A program made the translations under genes and the position numbers. A DNA stretch of 64,000 bases from Trebouxia sp. TZW2008 (lineage: Eukaryota; Chlorophyta; Trebouxiophyceae; Trebouxiales; Trebouxiaceae), in contig BDIU01000146.1 of assembly GCA_002118135.1 (NCBI GenBank), positions 248,001 through 312,000 of the forward strand. The letters run 5' to 3'. This document shows, in pieces, positions 50,326 to 63,555 of the stretch (position 1 is its first letter; every line of letters begins with the position of its first letter). A model generated the notes under the pieces. That model did no database searches, was not told where the DNA came from, and saw only the letters and a program-made list of their open reading frames with translations.

Positions 50326-53300
50326 TGTGATGCAGGCAGCCACCCTGGCAGTTTTGGAACTGCCTGCTTTCATTTGCTCTTGTAGCAATTGCTGCTGCCG
50401 TTTTCGTCTATCAAGCCAGGGTGGAAAAGAAGTTGCAGAATCTAAAAGTCCACCAAGCTGAGGATGTCCAGGTGGTCAGCAGCATGCCTCCTTTTGCCCT
50501 CTGTTTGCAGTCTCAGCGCAGAAGATCTGGTATCATGCAGGCAATCGGGACCATTGGGCCATCTGCCGTCAAACATATACTGGGGCAGGTCAGTGCACAA
50601 GGCACCAACAAGCCACCATCACGAAGTGGATGCTTGTTTTGTCACTGTCCTCAGGGACTGTCAAGTTGCGCAATCATGGTCTGTGTGTCATGACTTTGTG
50701 GTCTGAGGTTGATAACCTGATGCAGGTTGAGCTACCTGAGCTGGAGAAAGTTCAGTGGCTGAACAGCCTTGTAGGCATGTCGTTATCATACTGCTGCTTG
50801 CTCAAGTCAACTGCTTGTACAAAAATGGACTTTCGCAGAATATTTTGAGCTTGCATTCATGGCTTTAGATCATAGCAACAATGCATGTGCAACCTGCAGC
50901 TGACTTGCAAGTAAAGCTGCCCAGCACTTACAAGAATGTACTGAATCTGACCAGCACACAAGACGCTGATTTTGCTGCCAATTGCCAAACACAGTGCCCA
51001 CATGACTCAGCATGAGAGCAAGCATGCAGAGGCCTCTGCGTCATTTCAGGCAGCTGCATCATTTCACGTGCAGTACCTTGCATTCATTTCCAGCGCCTTG
51101 TCATGACACAATTGTGAGCTCTGCTTGTATGGAGCCCGCTCTGATGCCAGCAGTGCTCTCTTCACACAGATCAGACCTGGCCTCATATCAATCGTGTGGT
51201 GAGCCCCATTCTACAGCAGATACTGGAAGACTTGATCAGCCATAGTGCTCCTGCCTGGCTGAGCGCAGCCCACTTGAAGCGGTAAGTCCTGTCAGTGAAC
51301 CCGCACCATGTACACATGAGCAAATGCATGCTTGTCATGCCTCATGCACTCGTGCTTGGTTAACCTAGGATTTCTTCAAACCTCAGCAGCGCCCGCTCTG
51401 AGAAGGTCACTAATCGTGTTTGACATTGCTCTTATCCTTTGTGTCTTGCGCAAGGGTGGCTTGCACCAGGAGTCAGATGTATTTTAATTGTCTACATCTG
51501 GGCCGTTGTGGTGTGCAACACTCTAGTGTTATGGGCGCCTTCAGGCAGTAGCTTGACATGAGCTCCTTCAGACTGTTTTAAACATGCTTTTTCTGACGCT
51601 GTCGTGCGCCCACCTGCAGATTTGATCTCGGGTACAACCCTCCAAAGGTGCATGGCATCAGAGTTTACCCAGTTGCAGGGCCAGATGGAGAGAAGCTCAC
51701 CGTCGAGCTGGATGTGGAGTGGCATAGCCTGGCTGACATTGCCTTGTCTGCTTCTGTTGCAGCAGACAAGTATTTGTTGAAGCCCATTGGCAAGGCTGTC
51801 AACCTGTTGACCAACATGATGCCTTTAACGGTGAGCCATATTTCCTTGGACCGGAACTTGTTTGCAGGGCAAGAGCATTATTGCTTTAACAAGGATGTCT
51901 CAACCTATGGGCCCTGCCGCGCCCTGCCCCGCCCCGCTCTGTCCTGCCCTGCCCAATATTACTATGTACTTTGCTATGCATTTTTCATTGCAAAAGTACA
52001 GCCATTGCAGATGCACCATTAACTTCCACCAGATGACCGTGACTGTTGTAGTCTGCATGCTGCTGCACATCTGCTGAGTGCTGCTGACTGCTGACCACTG
52101 TCACATACACAGGTTGGAGTAAAGTCAGTGACCCTGAGTGGCCGCTTCTGTATCATGACAGGGCCTTTGCTGAACAAGATGCCCATTGTGACCTTTGCAA
52201 AAGTGAGTATTACTGGTAACTCACCTGGACATTGCAAATGCCACCTGACTCAGGAATGTGATGTTGGATTTGGCACTTGCTAGCAAAGATCACAGGTGTG
52301 CAGACACAACCAAGATTGGTTCAACCTTCTTTGATGCCTCTTCAGCATGCTTTATCCTCTGGGTTGTCATCAGTCTTGCATTATGAGCACTCCATGCTGC
52401 TTGCCAGCTGTTTACGTCATGCCACACCAATCACATTTGTTGTGCAACACAGCTGCACTCCTGTAGGTCTTGTTGAGTCCACAATGCTGAAAACCACTGA
52501 GACATATTGTGGCCAGATCCAGGGATCACAAACATGTACATCTCCTGCACAACAGAAGCAACATTACTGTAGACTACAAGAGTCATGTGCTGAAGTGCTT
52601 GAAGGATGCCAGAGCGCCAAATCAGCGCGGGTAGCTTGTTGCTTTTGCAGGCAGGACTGATAGAAAAGCCGTTCCTGTTCATTGAACTGGTGCTGTTTGG
52701 AGCAAGCTGCAGTTACCTCCTAGCACCCCTTCAAACCTGGATCAACACTCTCATTGGCAACAACCTCAAGTAGTGACGACCCCTCCTGCAGCTTACGTCG
52801 CATCACAAAGGCTGCTGTCCCTCTGGAGCTTTTCTGCAGCTGCTCTTGTGCTCTGATGCGTGTGATGCAGTGGCAGCACATGCATGGGCCACAAGCATCA
52901 TGGCATGCTGGAAACAGTGTGGCAACCATCAGATGGCAGCTTGTGGGCGCATTCCTGCATGTGCAGTTGCTGCATTGACACATCACCAGAATCAAATGGC
53001 ATGCAAGCACAAACGCAAGCATTGCCATCATCTGTCTTGCAGCAAGTGCAAGATAGGTCCTGCATGCAAAGCTGTGTTGTTTTAACCTCATGATGATCCT
53101 TGCTGCAGAAAGTACATCGTCCCAGAGTCTGAGAACATGCCTGTTGCACCTGATGAATTCAAGCAAATCCATAGACCATGTGGGCTGCTGTTTGTGACCA
53201 ACCTGAGCGCCACAAATGTACCCAAAATGGACATATTCACAGAAAGCGATCCTTACATCAAGTAAGCAGCAAATTTGCAGTTGCAGCGGTCTCTCACTGA

Positions 53301-56300
53301 GCAGTCATAGTGCAAGCTGCTGATCTGGCTTGGTGCATGCAAGACTGCAACCCCATGCAGTCATGAAGTGCATGAAAGCACATCTCCTGAGGGTGGGCCA
53401 TGTATACGGCTGACTGTGTGGCTATCATATCTCTGTGCCAGGGCATCTCATTGCACGTGCTGACATCGCTGTGAGACTACAAGCTTGCTTGTGAGCAGCT
53501 TGTTGAAGTATCACGCTGACATTGCTGCTGAGTATAGACAGCTGCTGCTGAACCATAATGTCAAGACAAGGTCCTGCTGTTGCAAAATTCAGCAGGGCCT
53601 TGTCTAGCAATCAGCACCGCTTGAGGTGTATCCAAGCTTGTCTGGGAGCTGACATTGGCGCACCTTTACTCCTTGCAGACTGTTTGTGTTGGACCGAGGC
53701 CAAAGCGTGACAAAGAGGATTGAGTGTCAGAAAACAACAGTAAAGCTGGATGAGCCCAACCCAGTGTGGGGAGAAGAGTTCAGGCTGCCAGTGTACCGGC
53801 CGAATCAGGAGCTGACTCTGCAGATGTGGGACTGGGACCTCACCAGCACTGATGATGAAATCGGGCAGGCCTCTCTAGCCATCCAAGATCTCATGAGCGG
53901 CACAGCTGAAGAGGTGGCTGCAGAGATAAGATTTGTGCAGGTGAGTTTCAAGCAGTCAAACAGAGTACAGGCTGCTCTTGTGCCTACATCAATGCTGGCA
54001 ATGTGAATTGTCAATGTGTTGCGAGAACTCACATCTGCTCAGCAAGCCCAGGTCAGTAGAAGGTGCAGGCATATGTAAGAAAAGCAAAACCCGTAAGCAT
54101 TGAACGCAAGTGCTTCAGCCTATAGGACACTCTCTTGATGCAGCCAAACATGCCAATATGGCTGCTACAACATCTCAACCAGCACCTTGAATGGCCTCTT
54201 TGCAAGCAAAAACAATGCTGTCGCACATGTCTGGTAAAGTTGGCCCAACATGAACCTAAGTTGGACCACCATGGCTTCTTAGGATTCTACGTCATGCATG
54301 CAGCCTCTGGACGTGCCCCATGATTGCTGACAGAAAGACAAGTTGATGCCGTGAGGCATCATGACAGGAGCCTCTGTGCTAGCAGCTCAGAGACAGCCAA
54401 GGGCTAGACACTGCTATCCAGTAATCCAGGCAATGTTGTCTTTTCTGTGCGGCCTCAACAGTGCAGTGTATAGCGCCAATGAGCAGGCGATGCCACTCAT
54501 TTGCAGTGTGTGCCGGCAGGCTAGCAAATCAAAGCAAGCCGCATTGAACACACATAGCTGTGTCCTCTGCCACACCTTTTGTGAGCTAGCAATGTGTGTT
54601 TGGCAGCTTCATGAGCGGCCAGGTTGAGTGGCAGCCCTACTGACGATGGTGAGGTTTAGGATGCAAGGTAGGTAATTGCAGCATGAGGCGTATGCAAGGT
54701 AGGTATATGCAGAATGAGGCATGCGCAAGTCGTAAGCAGAGGCTTTTCCAAGAAAGTTGGACGTGTGGAAGATACACCAGTGGTGCTTGAGCAAGACCTT
54801 ACCCTGCTAGCCATCATTGGCGTGATTACATCATGACGGCAAGATTGTTACACATCGTCACAGTGGGTCCATTGTGCAGATCCATACAAAAACCACATCA
54901 AAAGCTTTGCTGACAAGAAGCAAGTTTGCCCCTGCAGGGCAGGGTGGATAATGGAAGCGGCGCTAACAGCTCCACAGCAGAAGGGGTGAGCAGTCCAATC
55001 AAGAAGCGCAATGGGAAGCCATGCATCATCTCATGCAAGGTCAAAGTGTCAAGTGCTGTGGTGCTTTTCAGACTGTGCTACATACCACTTGCATTGCAAC
55101 AGACCTGCTCAAGTGCAAGTTGTGGTCTGCGGTCCAATGAACCCTGACTGTGTAAGCTTTAAACTTGTAGCTTGCTTGATTGATGGGCTTATCCTCTTCT
55201 CACAGGCTAAGCAGAACAGAGCAGTAAGCAAGTTGCTACAGCAGACCTGCCAGCATGTCGATGGCTGCCTAGTCCCTGCTTCACTGCAGTACACTAATGC
55301 ATATGCTGGCAACGGATCATGCCTCCACGCGCCCTAGCGGCACAGCTGCATGCAATGATGGATTATTGATCTGTAATTATTCCCCATCTTGCCTGCATGG
55401 CCTTGACCGTTGCTGCACAGTGCTCAAGCCAAATGTGCAGCAGGTAGTGCCTCAGTCACTTATACATGAAATGCAGCTTGACTTGCTGTGTGTTTGTCAG
55501 GTCACCTACCATGCGTTCAGCCATTGCGCGGAGCCCTTCCAGCCCCCAACCAAAACCTATCTGGACAGTGCCACATCCACAAACAGCAGCAGTGACACTG
55601 TGTCGCCGTTGCAAGGCCTCAGTCGCACTGTCTCTCAGCTGTCTGGCCCACAGGGTAAAAGAGCTGAGCTCCTGTGCTCGCTGTTTTGGCTGGCAAGTTT
55701 GATGCTGATACCCAGGCTGCAAACTTTCGCAGTCATGTTGATCTTCCGTAAGCGTGCCATATCAGACTTGAATGTGGGTGGATGTTGTTCCCACAGTGCA
55801 TTGGCTTTCTCATGCTCTTCAAGGCCTGCAAGTCTGCCAAGAAGATGACTGGTGTGTGAAAGTTTTGTCAAGATGCATGCAGGACCAGAGAGGCAGCTAG
55901 TCCAAGACGGTGTACCAAACAGTGGCAGCACACCCTTTGGCAGTGGTGAACAGCAGAGGTGGGTGACAGCCACATGCAAGTGTGGAAAGCATCTCTCCAT
56001 GCTGGAAAGTAAAGCTGCAAAGTAGTATCTGTTCAGCATGGCCCCTCATTGCAAGGCATTTGGCATGGCCAGTTCCACACAAGTTCCCAGTACACCCCAG
56101 TGCAAATTGCAGAAAGCATGCAGCTTGCCAGTTTGACTGGAAGTAAGCACTGCATACAGCAAGCAGCTCGTCAAGTGCTGCTTACATTGTGCACTCTCAG
56201 TGCCCCACACACGCAGTTGTTGCAGTAGCATGCACTGGGAGGCCTTGAGGGTGTGTGGGTGCCGTTAATGCATGTGAAGCTGCATGCAAGTTATAGGATA

Positions 56301-59035
56301 GGGGTTTAGCATGCCGAGACAGTCGTGATCTATCAGTTCTGCTAATGCTTCCCTGTACTGTAGTCCTGTGGGTGGTTGTAGGAGAATTTTCTCTGAAGGT
56401 GGCAGCAAGAACGTGAGGCGAACAAGATCCTGGGGATGCGGCATGCCCTTTGGGCGTGGATCCAGTAGCATTGAACGAAGGAGGTCACAGGGCAAGACGA
56501 GCATGTCATCTGCAGCCCCTAAAGGTGATTCAGCACAATTGTGTCACCTGGCAAGCACCCATGTGTCTGCTACATGGCGTGGCAGGTCAAAAGCAGCAGG
56601 CATACAGTTTGTAATCAAATGCGCATCTGTAAGCAAGTCTTCTTGAGCAAGTGTTACTTGACTTCAACGCTATGCAGCACATGTGCAATACCACACACAG
56701 CGAGGCTCCACAGCACAGGCGCACATCCATCAATCTCACTTGACTCCACCTGTCAAAAGTATCCTCACTACAAACTTGCTATAATGAGAAAGAGCACCTG
56801 CAGGTCAAACGCTTGTGTTGCACTGCACTGAGCATTATTTTGGCCACAACACATGCGTTGCTTTCTCACAGCCACGTTCAGCACATGCAGCAATTGGCAG
56901 AATAAAGATGAGTGCAACACTGATGTCAAGTGTGTAACATGGGGCAAAAGTGATACCACTTTGGGCTGAAACAGAGCATGTAGGCAATGCAGGGCCTGAC
57001 CGAATGGGCAGCAAGACTACATCAGACATCATGCAAGTCATGAACAGCTTGGAAGCTACTTCACCTCAGCCTGCCAAGGTACTCTACATCCTACACTCTG
57101 GCCTGACTCAGCCAGCGTGATAGCTGGCCAGCATGACAATAAGCATCGTGCATGGTAGTGCTTTGCCACTGTATCTTACAGTTGTGGGATTGATGGCCTG
57201 CCTGTGCTGGATTGCTCTATATATGATAGAAGTCGTGTCACCATGCAAAACGGCATTGGACAGATAAGTAGATGCGTGTTGCAAGTAATCATTCATGCTC
57301 GCCATGCTGCCGCTTAGTCATTGGTGCAATACCCCATGTAGCCAGATGACACTGTGTCGATCATGCTAACACATAAGTCACACAAGCCCACTCCTTGCAG
57401 GCAAATGTTGTGCACAAAACATGTTGCAGTCCAAGTTTGCCATTTTGAGCTGACTGATGCAGCAATTCTGAAGCAGCTTTACAGCATGCCTCATTGTGGC
57501 ACCTTGCTGTAGCTTCAGGTACAAAGTGGGCACTCTCAACCGCCTTGCGAGCAAGTCTGAGTGGCTATGAATATCTTCATGGCCTGTTGAAGCACTGCAG
57601 CTTGTCGTTGTTTCACTCTTCAGACATGTCTGCCATTGCAGCAGAGAAGCTCAATAAGTATGGTGTCAGAGGTGGCCACTTCTGGGCGCTGTTTACCAGG
57701 TGTTTCATCACTCCCAGCTGAGCGGCTTTCAGGCCGCCTGCTAAGTAGAAGAAGCAGCATGGGTGCAAACTTGCCAGCATTGGACTCTGCGAGATTGAGT
57801 GGAGTTGCTGATCTCAGACATGCAGCTTTTTCGGTAAGCACAAGCGCTGCTCCTGTGAAGACCCGTCTTTTCTGAAGGCAGTCTGCTAAATAGCATGCAA
57901 GGCTCATCCACCAAAGCCGCTGACAGCAGCCGCGGTCGATGTGAAGATGCGTGCGAATGCTGGTCAGTCATGCGCTGGTGTTAGTGTCCCTCTGACGGTG
58001 CAGATGCCTTGACAGACATGTGATGATAGCTGCATGTCAATGTCATTGCACATTCCCTGACAGAGTATGCTGCATTGTAGGGCGGCATGCTGTATGTCAA
58101 AGTCAGAGGAGTGTCGCTGCTGAACAAGATGAGTCAGGGCAGACGATACACTGTGGACAAAGCTTTGCCACTACGCATGTAAGCTTGAGAGAGTTTTGAC
58201 ACAGAGACATTTGATGCTGCTTTTGCACAACATGCAGTGTGCCCGCATGTGCTGCATGGCATGTGTGCAAATCCCCACACTCAGGCAATAACTTCATACA
58301 GTACATTGACAGTTTGATGACAATGCTCATGCTACACTACCATGTTTGCATCATTGTTTGCCGCCTCCCACTTTGCTTGCGTTGGTGTTGCAGCAAATAC
58401 ACTGAACATGGATGTTGTAGTGAACACTTGCTACGCTGCTTTGCGTAGGACTGTGAAGGTCACAGTTGCTGCCATAGTCAAGCTAGTGGTTGTCGCAACA
58501 GACAGGAATGCTCGTGAAGATCAGATTCTTGTCTTTGATGTCAGCAACAGAGATGAAGTGGGCATGGTAGAACTGGAGGTGCGTGGAGACTCGCATGTGC
58601 AGGTAAACTTCTCTGCCTATTGTGTTTGCTAGAGGCTTCTGGTCAGGAAGCGCACTATATGATGTGATACTCTTTTGCTGAAAATGTTGCCTCGCTGCGC
58701 CAAAGAACTTTCTGTGACCTGTCTGTAGCTACATTGCATTGCTCTGATGCTGAGATTTTGTACAAGCACAGGCTGGGCATGCATTGTTGAGTAATCATGC
58801 CATGTAGAGTATGCCTGTGCATGATTTTCCAGACCGCTTGTGTCAATCACCTGCCAAGCAATGTTGCATCAGGCCTGCCTGTGAATTGAGGGTACATACG
58901 CTGCAGGGTCATGTAAAAATTCCGTTCCAGAGCGTTATGAAGACAAAACGCATGAAAGGCGACTTCCCTGTTAAGGGAGCAAATAGTAGCCAGCTGACAT
59001 TGAGTGTGAGCCTTGCTTGGGAGGGCAGCCACTGA
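50326..59035 (+). CDS. Synaptotagmin-like (SMP plus two C2 domains) membrane-contact protein
   Basis: Tethers ER to plasma membrane and transfers lipids in the plant SYT/E-Syt family. Seen in order: a membrane segment (FWNCLLSFALVAIAAAVFVY) with a following helix KKLQNLKVHQAEDVQ (50330-50470), 50511-50588, ELPELEKVQWLNSLV (50727-50774), DQTWPHINRVVSPILQQILE (51170-51280), the SMP domain FDLGYNPPKVHGIRVYPVAG to LLTNMMPLT (51621-51831), VKSVTLSGRFCIMTGPLLNK (52112-52201), KPFLFIELVLFGASCSYLLA to GNNLK (52653-52770), VPESENMPVAP, LFVTNLSATNVPKMDIFTES (53109-53262), C2A core RIECQKTTVKLDEPNPVWGE and LQMWDWDLTSTDDEIGQASL (53680-53940). A long Ser-rich linker (54938-57830) precedes a second C2 (GGMLYVKVRGVSLLNKMSQG at 58081; FDVSNRDEVGMVELEVRGD) ending AWEGSH. 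The intron after 50774 has a GC donor. The first exon is not located, and linker exons are approximate. Confidence 0.85.
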
Positions 59036-59976
59036 GTGTATACAAAACCAGTGCTGTAATGTAGAGAAGAAGGGGAAGCATGCGGTGTTTAGCATGATTG
59101 CCAAATAGAAAAGCTGCATACTAATTTTGCGAGATCAGAAGCCCAGAAAGCATGCTCACTAGTTCATACTATGATTGCACGTTGCAATCTGTGTGACCAT
59201 GTGTGTCCGTCTTTTCTGGCTTTCGTTTGACCTGGAGATTCACTGTACTTTTGCATATTCTAGAGCAGGCTGTGCACATGTGTTGGCAGGTCCTGTCTAT
59301 GATGTTTGGTTAGCATCAGCCAGACGCTTAGCGTAATATATATCATTATGAGTTTGGCAACGTCTAGCAAACATGCATTTGTGCATGACTTACAGCCGCT
59401 TACTGACATGCAGCCACTGCACAAGTGGTTCCTGTGCATTGCCCCTCACTGGCCATCATCATGATTGTTACTGCCTCATTGACTGTGCTCATACAGGGCT
59501 AACTCCTCCAAAATCTGCATGTTGATGTCATTATGCTGAGTCTTGTCCCTCTCTGTGGGCTCCTGGTTGTAGTAAATCACATTGTCATGACAAGTACCAA
59601 CATGCATGGGCAACAGAGTCATGACATTTAGATGCTTGCACTAGATGCAGTCCTGGACTTCAGGTGCTACCTGCCAACTCAGTGAGGTTAATTCGAGCAA
59701 AGCGCTTTGCCAGCAATCCCTTGCCTTGCACAAAAGGAGACAACACACATGGGTAGTTCATATCCTGCAGCGTGCTGAAGTCGGCAGCAACTATATATAT
59801 GTGGTGAAAACACCAAAAGTAATTTGATCAACATTGATGCAGGATCGCAAGCTATATATCGCAAATGATGTAGGCTCTTGCTTTGATGCACATGCACTCA
59901 GCTATAGCTAATTGTGCAGCATACAGAGACACATCAACGAAACCGGTGGTCTCAAGGGTGATCGCAAATCTGTGCA
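59036..59976. other. Convergent intergenic region, synaptotagmin / TLC-like
   Basis: About 0.94 kb between two stop codons, AT-richer than its surroundings near 59335-59350. No gene or repeat was recognised. Confidence 0.45.
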
Positions 59977-62110
59977 TCAGACTAAGTCATCGTTGTCAGC
60001 TGCAGCTGAGCTGTTGTCACGGGCAGAACGCCTACTTGGCACATCCTCGATGATGTTGTCCATCAGAATGTTTTGGCTTGAGCAGATGTCCTTATTGTCT
60101 GCATTCGCAGCCCTGATTCTATTCAATTTCACACCTGGAGTGTCTACAGGATCATCTGCCAATTCGGAGCTGGCCGCTCTGGTCAGTGAGCTCAGCATTG
60201 ACTTGATCTTGCCCTACAATTGCAGGATGTTGGTGTGCATATGATGCACTATCCACACACATATACGATGTAACGCTCTATTCAGCAACACATGTGACAG
60301 ATGGGTGAGAACAGATCATGCACATATATATGCATCTGACACAATGGCAATGCAGTTGATTTAAATTTGTAGCTCCAAGTTAGCTTTGTGGACATGTTAT
60401 GCAACGTGTCCCGGTGGTCAAAGGACTAGCTGATGCGTGATGGACAGTGGTGACAGCAGTGCAGCACTTGTCTTGTCTACATTGCTGTATCGCAAGGTGG
60501 ACAACACACCTGGGGGGGGGGGTCAGAGCTGTAACTCCCCAAGCCCTTCAAGTTCGTGGCTGTGTCGGTAAAGCTCCTGGGCATCTTAATGGTGCCACTT
60601 GAAGTTCTGACCGGGTTTGCTGCAGCCTTGACGTCACACCAAAGGTGGCGATAAACAACAAGCTTCCATAGCTGTGCAGCTGTGATCACAACGGCCATGA
60701 GTAGCGCTATCCAGTATTCAACAATTGTGGCTGCTGAATGACCAGATGTGAGGTTTGTTTGGGTGCTAGATTGATCGTCTGTCAGGGACAATGGCATAGC
60801 CTTTTGGGTATTCATTGGTCCAAACCCAACCTTGAACAATAGGACAATCAAGAATGTCTGAAGCACGCGTGTGGCACTATACAGAATCAATCCCAAAAGG
60901 GTGAGCCAGTAGAACCATGAGCGTAGCAATGGCATCTTGCTGCAAATGAGTGCTGCGTGCAACAAGAACTCATAGCTCGCAAAACAACTGATGACAACAG
61001 TGAGCTTCAACACAAAGGGAGATTCAGATTGAAAAGCTAGGACTGGGAGAGCACACTGCACAATATGATGCAGAATTAGGAAGTAGTCCACGTCAACAAC
61101 TGCTCTGGTGCCCGCCTGCAAGCATAACCAAGCAGTCACGGAACATTTGTCACATGCCATGCTGTTATGCCCTAAGTAGTGAACATAGCAATGATCTTGA
61201 AATGATCACGATCACATTGTGCAGATGTGACAAGCAGCAATGGAGGACTTGTAGCTGCATTGGTAATTGCTGCTGTATCTGTGCCAAACATAGTCAGGGC
61301 TTTGTATGCTGGACAGATGCCCTTGGTTGATGCCTCAAAGTACAAATTGCATAAGGCTTCGAAGCATTTCACACATAGCTGGAAGTCTAGTGTGCCTTCA
61401 AAGTTCAAGGCACATCACAGACAAAGGAATGCAGATGGCACTGAATCATTGCTTCTGCTTTTTTGGCTTGTCCACTGCTTAAGATTACCTCGTAGACATG
61501 CATCGACAGCTGTACACCCAGCAAGCAGGATACAAGGCGCAGAGCCCACGACTCCAACTGGTGCACATGTTGCCCGTGGCTGGACGTCCCGTCCGCAACC
61601 ACGCCGTTGGTACCGTCACCACTTGTGGAAGAAAAAAATATAAAGTACGCGGAAATGGTGTAGGGAGCGAAGCTGACCAAGTATACCAACCCAAACAGAG
61701 CGCGGTTGACCAGGGCCAGACGTGCGTGGAGTTCCAGGCGTCGATAGCTGCCGATGTCAAAAGCGTGAGCGACTTTGGTGATGATGAAAACCAATATAAT
61801 TACTCCTGCAATACACAGGCATCTGACACCAAAACACCCGCACGTTTCAAAGCGCCCAGGCAGCTAGCTAGTCACCAGCACTTGCTCGTGATCATGAGCT
61901 ATTGCGCGCTCGTGAACCAAAAGAAAACACTCGAGAGCGGCAACTTACATGAGCAAATTGAGATTTGTACAACACACCTGCGGGACCGTAGTATGCTGTC
62001 TGGTTCAAATCAGGGGCAGCCCTCGCCCGAAACAGGTCAGAGCTCTGCAGTGCGTCAGTCGCACGTGTGAGAGCATGCCAGCCAAGACCCTCCGGTTCTG
62101 AATCGGTCAT
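59977..62110 (-). CDS. Multipass membrane protein, TLC-domain-like
   Basis: Exons near 61980-62110, 61490-61810, 60510-61118 and 59977-60210 read as one membrane protein. The start MTDSEPEGLGWHALTRATDA is soluble. Hydrophobic segments follow: VIILVFIITKVAHAFDIG, ALFGLVYLVSFAPYTISAYF, WALRLVSCLLGVQLSMHVYE, then VDVDYFLILHHIVQCALPVL, VLKLTVVISCFASYEFLLHA, SWFYWLTLLGLILYSATRVL, VEYWIALLMAVVITAAQLWK. The phrase DYFLILHHIV followed by a buried acidic/His helix recalls the TLC (TRAM-LAG1-CLN8) core, but no catalytic identity is claimed. The cytosolic tail is Ser/Thr-rich and ends KDICSSQNILMDNIIEDVPS, RRSARDNSS. An extra exon at 61225-61380 is possible. It is head-to-head with the Cys-rich gene. 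Confidence 0.5.
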
Positions 62111-62531
62111 CGTGTGAAAACGATACCGCCGTATTGCCCTCAGACGCAAGCCTGCGACTAGCTGCTGATATTTGAGGGGTCAGTGCCCTGTGCTCGGCGC
62201 TGTAAGTATCCAACCCCGGTGTGACCGGCTTTCAGTACTTTGTGCACAACAAACATTCGTCTGTACATTAAGTACCTAAGGCAGCCTGCACAATGCATGA
62301 CGAGGTACCTGATGGACATCCGTCCGGTTCGTCCGTGGCACAGTTGTCTTGTCATTCTTTCAATCATATACGTAGCTAAAGTACTAGCGCTTTAGCTTTC
62401 CTGGTAGTCAGTGACTACCAGTCACTGCCCCACATTCAGCTCGAAGCCAATCGAGTTGCAACCGAAAATCGCATGTCGAGCAGAAGCGCGTGACTTGCCC
62501 CGCAAGGACCTTTGTATGCACCGTGGCTACA
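62111..62531. promoter_or_regulatory. Divergent promoter region, TLC-like / Cys-rich gene
   Basis: About 420 bp between opposite start codons, including a perfect short palindrome-like block GGTAGTCAGTGACTACC at 62402-62418. Confidence 0.4.
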
Positions 62532-63555
62532 ATGGGTAACTGCTTTTCCTGCTGCTGCTGTGAGGGTTGTTGTGAAGGGTGCTGTGGCAACGGGAATGCA
62601 GGCTCGAGCGATCACGAAACTTGCTGCGATTGTTGTGGCGAATCGTGTCTATGCTGCACAACCTGCTGCGGCGGTTGCTGCACCATTTGCGGGAACTGCA
62701 CCGAAATGACAGTTGAAGCGGCTAAGACAGCCGAGCACCTGTCCGAAGGGGCGGAGAACATCACCAACATGCCTGGAAACTTGGTCTACGCTGCTGCTTC
62801 TGGGGCGACGGCAGGACTAGCGGTCGGCACGTACCAAGTATGATTATTGTCAACAATTCTTCTCGCGCACTCGATGCTGTAGCACAGGATGTCTTGATTT
62901 TTCACGCCTAGTGCACACCATCTCACACCATGGCCAAGGTCATGCAGGCGCATCGCTATCGCAGCTTTTGTGCTCAGCAAAGTGTCTACATGTTGCTGTT
63001 CTACAAGCTGTCGCGGTGTTGCTTGATCGACGGGACCGTACTCCTCCAAGCAAAGGTGGCAAAAGAAGTTTGCAAATGATGTTGCTAGCTTGTTGCTGCC
63101 TAGACTTCCAATCAATCATCACCTAGCTCGATTGGTGCATATATATGAGCATTACAGTGCATGTACATGTATATACATATATGCATTACAAGTATACATC
63201 TGAACTTGTGCACATGATCCTGCTGCTTTTGCAGGTTGCGCAAGGACTTGCACATCACAAGCCTGAACGCCATGACCCTGCTCCTTTTCCTGCTATGGGC
63301 AAAATCAAGAATAGCAGTCACAACAAAAACGGTAAGGAGAACCAAGCTCATCACCACCAGCAGCATTCCCAGCCTGCTCACCACAACGCTCATCATGCTC
63401 CTCCACATCATACCTCCCACCCTCACCGTCAACCTCATGGCCACCCTCACGGTCACCCTCAGCATGGACACCCTCAGCATGGTCACCCTCAACACGGCCA
63501 CCCTCAGCACGGGTATCCACAGCACGGTCACCTACAAGGCCGTCACCACCGTTGA
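62532..63555 (+). CDS. Acylated Cys-rich / His-rich protein of unknown function
   Basis: Two exons, 62532-62837 and 63235-63555, join in phase 0 to 208 aa. The start MGNCFSCCCCEGCC matches the N-myristoylation rule (Gly2, Ser6) with many cysteines for palmitoylation. Residues 1-56 hold about 24 Cys in CC, CxxC and CCxxCC patterns. A middle part (MTVEAAKTAEHLSEGAENIT, then NLVYAAASGATAGLAVGTYQ) is helical and weakly hydrophobic. The second exon is His/Pro/Gln-rich, ending in five near-identical HPQHG units. No homologue is recognised. Membrane attachment and metal binding are inferences from composition. Exon-like pieces downstream (donor at 63592, a 46-nt exon at 63655-63700) may be a spliced 3' UTR or another gene. 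Confidence 0.65.

Noticed and set aside
51905..51952. CCCTGCCGCGCCCTGCCCCG tract as a regulatory island
   Set aside because: Short C-rich simple repeat inside a synaptotagmin intron with no further evidence.
63112..63531. Val/Arg/Met-rich antisense frame (LRVAVLRVTMLRVSMLRV)
   Set aside because: Antisense of the His-repeat exon; the periodicity comes from the HPQHG units.
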